A DNA stretch of 64,000 bases, from positions 62,001-126,000 of the forward strand of contig NZ_JPST01000014.1 in assembly GCF_000763315.1 (NCBI RefSeq), in the 5' to 3' direction. The translations under genes were made by a program, and so were the position numbers. Shown here one piece after another: positions 59,128 to 64,000 of the stretch; the stretch's first letter is position 1; each line of letters begins with the position of its first letter. This DNA comes from Thermoactinomyces daqus. GTDB taxonomy: Bacteria > Bacillota > Bacilli > Thermoactinomycetales > Thermoactinomycetaceae. Under the pieces are notes generated by a model, which was not told where the DNA came from, searched no databases, and worked only from the letters and a program-made list of their open reading frames with translations.

Positions 59128-59169
59128 GAGCCCAAAAAATAATTTATCGTAGGCACGTTTTCTTGTCAA
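59128..59169 (-). promoter_or_regulatory. pyrG promoter with GGGC initial transcribed sequence (CTP-sensing)
   Basis: -35 TTGACA (59164-59169), 17-base spacer, -10 TAAATT (59141-59146), seven bases (ATTTTTT), then GGGCTC starting at 59133. In B. subtilis pyrG, transcription begins with GGGC. Low CTP stalls polymerase before C4 and adds extra G residues, which disrupt the terminator stem. The same arrangement is visible here. Confidence 0.85.
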
Positions 59170-59172
59170 GGC

Positions 59173-59637
59173 TTAAAGCTCTTCGTCATCGTCTCCGTTT
59201 TCCGTCTCATCATCCAATTCCCCGAACGGATTGTCTTCATCGTCGTCCAAGGGGAGATCGAGATCATCTTCGTCCATGGCATCGAGATCGTAATCCTCGT
59301 CCTCATCCTCATACAGATCACTGTCCAATTCGTCGTCCAGATCATCCTCTTTGATGTTCCCGGCTACAGCCGAATCCGTAGCCTGCTCGATCGGATACCA
59401 TTCACGAAGCCCCCACAAATTCCGTCCCACACAGACAAAACGGCCGTCAATGTTGATTTCCGTATAGAGCTGCGCAATGTATCTTGTGATATCTTCTTCG
59501 GTAAATCCTTTGATCTTGGCGATTTCATCCATGATCTCCCGGTAGATCATCGCGTCGCCTTTTTCCTTCAACAGGTTGTAGGCCAAATCTACCATGGCGG
59601 TTTCTCTGATCTTCTCCAAAGCGAGGTTGTCACTCAA
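59173..59637 (-). CDS. rpoE: RNA polymerase delta subunit
   Basis: 154 residues from the TTG at 59637 (AAGGA ten bases upstream). The N-terminal HARE-type winged helix (about 10-90) includes AMVDLAYNLLKEKGDAMIYREI in pieces and GRFVCVGRNLWGLREWYP. The C-terminal half is almost wholly acidic (runs of Asp/Glu, for example EDEDEDYDLDAMDEDD), which gives delta its role in RNA release from polymerase. Followed by pyrG, as in B. subtilis. The frame is open to 59697, which would add an unlikely N-terminus. Confidence 0.95.
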   Translation of the reverse strand: MSDNLALEKIRETAMVDLAYNLLKEKGDAMIYREIMDEIAKIKGFTEEDITRYIAQLYTEINIDGRFVCVGRNLWGLREWYPIEQATDSAVAGNIKEDDLDDELDSDLYEDEDEDYDLDAMDEDDLDLPLDDDEDNPFGELDDETENGDDDEEL

Positions 59638-59699
59638 GCTGGACACATCCTTCCCAAATATAGGTCGTCCCGTAGAATCCCTATTTTTCTCGTACAACT

Positions 59700-59727
59700 A
59701 TTTTATCCAAAAACCGGGGGAAGTCAA
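59700..59727 (-). promoter_or_regulatory. candidate promoter of rpoE
   Basis: -35 TTGACT (59722-59727), 16-base spacer, -10 TAAAAT (59700-59705) on the minus strand, about 60 bases upstream of the TTG. The remaining gap to the mutase gene (59728-60034) contains a terminator and no gene. Confidence 0.65.
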
Positions 59728-59854
59728 CCAAAAGAAGGGATTATCGCTTTTCAGCGCCCCCTTTCTTCTACAAATTCGTGATTCCCCCTGTTTATGCCTT
59801 CATATCTTCTGCCAACACACCTGTTAACCTGAATCCTGTCTTTGTTTTGACAGC

Positions 59855-59881
59855 AAAAAAAGGGCCTCTGTATAAGGCCCT
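59855..59881 (-). terminator. terminator downstream of the mutase gene
   Basis: Minus-strand stem AGGGCCT/AGGCCCT (59875-59881 with 59861-59867), seven-base loop, then six T (59855-59860). It lies about 150 bases beyond the icmF stop codon. Confidence 0.8.
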
Positions 59882-60034
59882 CAGCATGTTTACAAAGTCC
59901 TGAAACAGGATTCCACCGGTTCTTGATGCTTCCCCGCTCCTTCATCGAAAAGCCGCGGCAAAAAAGCACCAAGCCCCTTCCCTTCAGTTCCGCAGATTTA
60001 CCCGACAGCCTCAGGAAACCATTGATGGCCCGGT

Positions 60035-62584
60035 TCACATATTCCGGCGATATTGTCCGCCCACCTCGTACAAAGCATGGGTAATCTGCCCGAGGCTGGC
60101 CACTTTCACCGTTTCCATCAATTCAGCAAACAGATTCCCATTCTCTCTTGCCACTTGTTTCAATCTGGCCAGCGCTTTTTCAGCCGCTTCGCGATTTTTC
60201 TCCTGAAAAGCACGCAGGTTGGCGATTTGCCTTTCTTTTTCCTCCGGTGTCGCCCGGGAAAGTTCAAGCTCATAATCCTCCGGCGGATTGGGGTTTTCAA
60301 ACGTATTGACCCCGATAATCGGCAATTCCCCCGAATGCTTCTTCGTCTCATAATAGAGAGACTCTTCCTGGATCTTGCTGCGTTGATACTGCGTCTCCAT
60401 CGCCCCGAGCACCCCGCCGCGGTCACTGATGCGCTCAAATTCTTTGAGAACGGCTTCTTCAACCAGATCGGTCAACTCCTCGATTATAAAGGAACCCTGG
60501 AGGGGGTTTTCATTCTTGGCCAGCCCCAGCTCTTTGGTGATAATCAGTTGAATCGCCATGGCGCGGCGCACGGATTCCTCCGTCGGGGTGGTAATCGCCT
60601 CATCATAGGCATTGGTATGGAGCGAATTGCACTGATCATAAATAGCCATCAGGGCTTGCAGCGTCGTGCGGATGTCGTTAAAGTCGATTTCCTGCGCGTG
60701 CAGGGAGCGGCCCGATGTTTGAATATGATACTTTAACTTTTGACTCCGCTCACCCGCCCCGTAGAGGTGCTTCATGACGATGGCCCAAATGCGCCGGGCC
60801 ACACGGCCGATCACCGAATACTCAGCATCCATTCCGTTGCTGAAAAAGAACGAGAGGTTGGGTGCAAAATCATCGATCTTCATCCCGCGGCTGAGGTAAT
60901 ATTCCACATAGGTAAAAGCGTTGGCCAAGGTGAAGGCCAGCTGGGTGATCGGATTGGCCCCGGCTTCGGCGATATGATAACCGCTGATGCTGACGGAATA
61001 GTAATTGCGAATGCCGTAGTCGATGAAATACTGCTGGATGTCACCCATCATCTTCAAAGCGAACTCCGTGGAAAAAATACAGGTATTTTGCCCCTGATCC
61101 TCTTTCAGGATGTCCGCCTGCACCGTTCCGCGCACCCGCTTCAGCGTCTCCCGCTTGATCTTTTCCCTTTCCTCCTCCGTCGGCTCCCGCCCTTCGGTGG
61201 AACGGAACTTTTCGATTTGTTGTTCAATCGCCGTATTAAAATACATCGCGAGCAAAATCGGCGCCGGGCCGTTAATCGTCATTGACACGCTCGTGTTGGG
61301 CGCACACAGATCAAAACCGGCGTACAGTTTCTTCATATCTTCCAAGGTACAAATACTGACCCCGGATTCTCCGACTTTCCCGTAAATGTCCGGCCGCTCA
61401 TCCGGGTCTTCCCCATACAGCGTCACACTGTCAAAAGCAGTGGACAGCCGCTTCGCCTGATCATTTTTCGATAAATAGTGAAAGCGCTTGTTGGTTCGCT
61501 CCGGCGATCCCTCACCGGCGAACTGCCGCTTAGGGTCCTCATCGGTTCGCTTGAACGGGAAAACCCCGGCAGTAAACGGGAAGTAGCCAGGCAGGTTTTC
61601 TTTGTGCAACCAGCGAAGGATTTCGCCCCAGTCCTTAAAACGGGGCAGAGCCACTTTGGGAATCATCGTCCCCGAAAGCGTTTCGGTATACAGGGGAACA
61701 CGGATCTCCTTCCCGCGAATCCGGGTGACGAACTGCTCCTGCCGATAAGCTTTCATCATTTCCGGCCAGTTTTTAAGCGCTTCCTTGTTCTCCGGAGTGA
61801 GTTTTGCCTCGACCTCTTTAATCTTTTGCTCCAGCCTCTCCCGGACGGAGGCATCTTCTTCATCCTGCAAGACAGCCTTGCTTCCCTCCAGTTGATAGAG
61901 ACGGCTTGCCCATTCCGCCTGGCGCTCGGACTGCTGATGGTATTTGCGAACGGTTCCCGCGATTTCGCGCAGGTAATGGGTTCGCTCCGGCGGTATAATA
62001 TAGTGAATGTTGAGATCCCCGCTCACGGTCATTTCAGATTGCCAGTCGACTCCGCATTTTTGCCTGATTTTATCGATCAGGGCGCGATAAAACCGATTGG
62101 TGCCCGGATCGTGGAAACGGCTGGCCATCGTCCCATAAACCGGAATTTCCTCATCAGGAGCCTCGAATAATTTATGATTGCGCCGGTATTGTTTCTTCAC
62201 GTCGCGCAGCGCATCTTCGGAACCCTTGCGGTCAAATTTGTTGATGGCGACCAGATCGGCATAATCCAGCATCTCGATTTTTTCCAACTGGGACGGTGCG
62301 CCGTATTCCGAAGTCATCACATAGACGGAGACATCGCTGACCTGAATCACATCGGCATTTCCCTGCCCGATTCCACTTGTCTCAACAATGATGAAATCAT
62401 AGCCGGCCCGTTTTAACACACGGATCGCCCCGCGAATCCCTCCGCTCAGTTCGGAACGGGTGCGCCGCGTGGCCAGGCTTCGCATATAGACCCGGGGATG
62501 ATGCACGGAATTCATGCGGATACGGTCTCCCAGCAACGCACCGCCCGTTTTTTGTTTCGATGGATCGACCGACAGGATCGCCAC
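60035..62584 (-). CDS. icmF: fused acyl-CoA mutase IcmF: rest of GTPase domain plus mutase domain (-1 frame part)
   Basis: 849 residues that continue the protein begun at 63276. They start [15 protein letters not shown], the second GTPase motif of the MeaB-like chaperone, then [11 protein letters not shown] and the base-specificity motif NKFD. A linker and the cobalamin-dependent TIM-barrel mutase domain follow, with [26 protein letters not shown] and the C-terminal CoA region. The phenylalanine at GVFPFKR, where methylmalonyl-CoA mutase has tyrosine, favours isobutyryl-CoA mutase (isobutyryl-CoA to butyryl-CoA). It has no ribosome site of its own at 62584. Joined to the upstream part the protein has 1080 residues, the usual IcmF length. 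Confidence 0.9.
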   Translation of the reverse strand: MAILSVDPSKQKTGGALLGDRIRMNSVHHPRVYMRSLATRRTRSELSGGIRGAIRVLKRAGYDFIIVETSGIGQGNADVIQVSDVSVYVMTSEYGAPSQLEKIEMLDYADLVAINKFDRKGSEDALRDVKKQYRRNHKLFEAPDEEIPVYGTMASRFHDPGTNRFYRALIDKIRQKCGVDWQSEMTVSGDLNIHYIIPPERTHYLREIAGTVRKYHQQSERQAEWASRLYQLEGSKAVLQDEEDASVRERLEQKIKEVEAKLTPENKEALKNWPEMMKAYRQEQFVTRIRGKEIRVPLYTETLSGTMIPKVALPRFKDWGEILRWLHKENLPGYFPFTAGVFPFKRTDEDPKRQFAGEGSPERTNKRFHYLSKNDQAKRLSTAFDSVTLYGEDPDERPDIYGKVGESGVSICTLEDMKKLYAGFDLCAPNTSVSMTINGPAPILLAMYFNTAIEQQIEKFRSTEGREPTEEEREKIKRETLKRVRGTVQADILKEDQGQNTCIFSTEFALKMMGDIQQYFIDYGIRNYYSVSISGYHIAEAGANPITQLAFTLANAFTYVEYYLSRGMKIDDFAPNLSFFFSNGMDAEYSVIGRVARRIWAIVMKHLYGAGERSQKLKYHIQTSGRSLHAQEIDFNDIRTTLQALMAIYDQCNSLHTNAYDEAITTPTEESVRRAMAIQLIITKELGLAKNENPLQGSFIIEELTDLVEEAVLKEFERISDRGGVLGAMETQYQRSKIQEESLYYETKKHSGELPIIGVNTFENPNPPEDYELELSRATPEEKERQIANLRAFQEKNREAAEKALARLKQVARENGNLFAELMETVKVASLGQITHALYEVGGQYRRNM

Positions 62585-63276
62585 TTTTTTTCCGGAAAAT
62601 CTTCGAGAAAACGGCGTACCAGCTCATCGGTCAACGAACTTTTTCCCGCTCCGCCGGTTCCCGTGATTCCGACGACGGGGATCACCTTTTCCTCTTCCTC
62701 CCCGATCTCTTCCAGAAGCGAAGACGCCGTTTGCCGCCATTGCTCGTTTTCGGCCGCTTCTTCAACCAGCGTGATCAACCGGGCAATCTCTTTTTTATCC
62801 CCGGTTTTCAAGGCATTCATTTCCCAGGAAACGTTCTCAATCGTCGAAAAATCGCACTGCCGCACCATAAACTCGATCATTCCCATCAGGCCCATGTCGC
62901 GGCCATCTTGCGGGGAAAAGATCTTGCATACGCCATATTCCTCCAACTCTCGTATTTCCCGGGGAATAATAACGCCCCCGCCTCCGCCGAAGACGCGGAT
63001 ATGGGCAGCGCCTCTCTTTTTTAGCAAATCAATCATATATTTAAAAAACTCGATGTGTCCGCCCTGATAGGAAGAAACGGCGATTCCCTGTACATCTTCC
63101 TGTATGGCCGCTTCCACGATCTCATCGACGGATCGGTTGTGTCCGAGATGAATCACTTCCACACCTGAATCTTGCAAAAGGCGGCGAAACAGGTTGATGG
63201 ATGCATCATGTCCGTCAAACAGGCTCGCTGCCGTTATAAACCGAATGGCATGCTTAGGTTGCGCTGGTTTTCCCAT
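62512..63276 (-). CDS. icmF: fused acyl-CoA mutase IcmF: B12-binding domain and start of GTPase domain (0 frame part)
   Basis: The frame opens with [15 protein letters not shown] behind GGGAGGAAAG. The cobalamin-binding Rossmann domain has DGHDAS with the lower-ligand His23, VSSYQGGH near 68-74 and FGGGGGVI near 97. The MeaB-like GTPase then starts with Walker A GTGGAGKS at 206-213. After Lys231 the frame leaves the family sequence and stops 23 codons later. Reading -1 at the A7 run continues correctly. Overlaps tetR by 23 bases. Confidence 0.88.
   Translation of the reverse strand: MGKPAQPKHAIRFITAASLFDGHDASINLFRRLLQDSGVEVIHLGHNRSVDEIVEAAIQEDVQGIAVSSYQGGHIEFFKYMIDLLKKRGAAHIRVFGGGGGVIIPREIRELEEYGVCKIFSPQDGRDMGLMGMIEFMVRQCDFSTIENVSWEMNALKTGDKKEIARLITLVEEAAENEQWRQTASSLLEEIGEEEEKVIPVVGITGTGGAGKSSLTDELVRRFLEDFPEKKWRSCRSIHRNKKRAVRCWETVSA
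62584..62591 (-). other. A AAA AAG slippery heptamer at the icmF frame change
   Basis: On the minus strand the 0-frame codons are GAA AAA AAG, which contain the canonical X XXY YYZ heptamer A AAA AAG used in E. coli dnaX. Slipping back by one base after the AAG gives GTG GCG ATC, exactly the family sequence VAI. A short stem CGATC/GGTCG can form a few bases downstream; no upstream ribosome-like stimulator is obvious. Confidence 0.6.
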
Positions 63277-63913
63277 CCGTCTTTCCTCCCGTTGTCAGAT
63301 CGCCGAGAAGCAGGCTCATCTGCCGCTCGGTAAATTCCTCCAACCCATAGTGCTTCCCGACCGCCCAATGGCGGAACGTCCACATCTGGCCGATCACGAT
63401 GATATTATGGGCCATCAGTTTGACGGAGGAAGGATCGATCTGAATCGTTCCATCTTCCATCCCTTTTTGCAAAATCCGCTCAAAAATCCCGGTGATTTCC
63501 TCTTCTTTCCGCAACACATATTTCATCTTGTCTTTCGGGAGCGATTTCGTTTCCTGATAAATCAGCAAAACGAGCGGCCGCATCTCTTCCATCACTCTGA
63601 ACAGCTGCTTTAATCCCTTGGAGAGAGAAACGGCTCCCTGATCCTCTTCCGCAACCACTCTGCGCAAACGATCTTCCAATTCCGAATGGATATATTCACA
63701 AACAAGATACAAAACATCTTCCTTGCTCTGAATATATTCATACATCGTCCCGATCGACAATCCGCATTCTCTCGCGATTTCCCGCGTTGTCGTTTTATGG
63801 AACCCTTTCTCCACAAACAAACGCACTGCTCCCTCGATGATCTGGGCCCGCCGCTGTTCGATCAGGCGCTGATCCTTGATCATCGAGGGAATCAGTTCGG
63901 AATTCTTTTTCAT
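63254..63913 (-). CDS. TetR/AcrR family transcriptional regulator
   Basis: 219 residues. The N-terminal helix-turn-helix (about 18-65) includes [24 protein letters not shown] and [22 protein letters not shown], both read in pieces; the C-terminal all-helical ligand domain follows. It overlaps the start of icmF and is probably co-transcribed and translationally coupled. Related regulators next to acyl-CoA genes respond to acyl-CoA, so control of this operon is a fair inference. ATG after AGAGGTGAGGAG. Confidence 0.88.
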   Translation of the reverse strand: MKKNSELIPSMIKDQRLIEQRRAQIIEGAVRLFVEKGFHKTTTREIARECGLSIGTMYEYIQSKEDVLYLVCEYIHSELEDRLRRVVAEEDQGAVSLSKGLKQLFRVMEEMRPLVLLIYQETKSLPKDKMKYVLRKEEEITGIFERILQKGMEDGTIQIDPSSVKLMAHNIIVIGQMWTFRHWAVGKHYGLEEFTERQMSLLLGDLTTGGKTDGKTSAT

Positions 63914-63925
63914 CTCCTCACCTCT

Positions 63926-64000
63926 CTAGTCGAATCGGACACGCCTTAACCATTCACGCGCAGCGGAAATCGGGCTTTTCTGCCGGGAAACCACCTGGGA
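63926..64000 (-). CDS. C-terminal end of an unidentified protein (5' part beyond window)
   Basis: The last 24 codons of a minus-strand gene, ending SAAREWLRRVRFD and a TAG 12 bases before the tetR start. The fragment is too short to identify. Position ahead of tetR-icmF would fit an acyl-CoA dehydrogenase or similar acyl-CoA enzyme, but that is only a guess from context. Confidence 0.45.
   Translation of the reverse strand, partial: SQVVSRQKSPISAAREWLRRVRFD

Overview
The window reads as part of the chromosome of a Gram-positive, endospore-forming, aerobic member of the Bacillales, with GC content a little above 50 percent. Sporulation genes (spoIIID, spoIIQ, spoIID, spoIIR, spo0F), rho, rpoE (delta), glpX, ywlE and mntP appear in an order close to the upp-atp-murA and pyrG-spo0F-rho-prfA-glyA neighbourhoods of Bacillus subtilis. 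The 11-gene nuo operon between atp and murA, and the absence of mbl, flhO/flhP and murZ at their usual places, point away from Bacillus itself. A Thermoactinomycetaceae- or Paenibacillus-like lineage is my best inference; no rRNA is present to settle it. No tRNA, rRNA, CRISPR array, insertion sequence or prophage was seen.

Layout. Nearly everything runs on the minus strand, so the order below is right-to-left in transcription. 64.0-60.0 kb: tail of an unidentified gene, a TetR regulator and icmF (cobalamin-dependent acyl-CoA mutase), split into two frames at an A7 run. 59.7-57.4 kb: rpoE and pyrG, with a CTP-type attenuator. 57.3-53 kb: small accessory genes on both strands (cytochrome oxidase subunit IV, MFS transporter, GNAT, SRPBCC, kapD-like exonuclease, grpB). 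52.4-47.7 kb: spo0F, a frameshifted kal, kce (lysine fermentation steps), fbaA, tal and glpX. 47.7-41.5 kb: rho, a LysM/M23 peptidase, rpmE, tdk, a CPBP protease (plus strand) and prfA. 41.5-33.1 kb: prmC, spoIIR, ywlB, the Sua5 gene, mntP, ywlE, rpiB, ywlG, glyA and upp. 33.0-25.6 kb: the complete F1Fo ATP synthase operon atpZIBEFHAGDC, ending in an unusually short epsilon gene. 24.8-14.8 kb: nuoABCDHIJKLMN. 14.6-8.5 kb: ywzB, ywmB, murA, spoIID, spoIIQ, spoIIID and an EpuA-domain protein. 8.5-5.9 kb: pgsA, an ACT-domain malic enzyme and fabZ. 5.6-0 kb: a GT4 glycosyltransferase and a wbpB-E-A-D set that should make UDP-2,3-diacetamido-2,3-dideoxy-glucuronic acid.

How the parts work together. 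The core is housekeeping: proton-pumping complex I and ATP synthase; central carbon enzymes (fbaA, tal, glpX, rpiB, malic enzyme); translation factors (prfA, prmC, Sua5, rpmE); nucleotide enzymes (pyrG, upp, tdk); and cell-envelope and sporulation functions. The unusual points are regulatory or structural. They include a canonical A AAA AAG slippery heptamer exactly where icmF changes frame, a hairpin that buries the spoIIR ribosome binding site, an epsilon subunit lacking its C-terminal helices behind a terminator-like stem and a leader ORF, and an unexplained 0.3-kb segment with its own terminator between atp and nuo. Start codons were moved from the longest frame to the best ribosome binding site wherever the sequence allowed.
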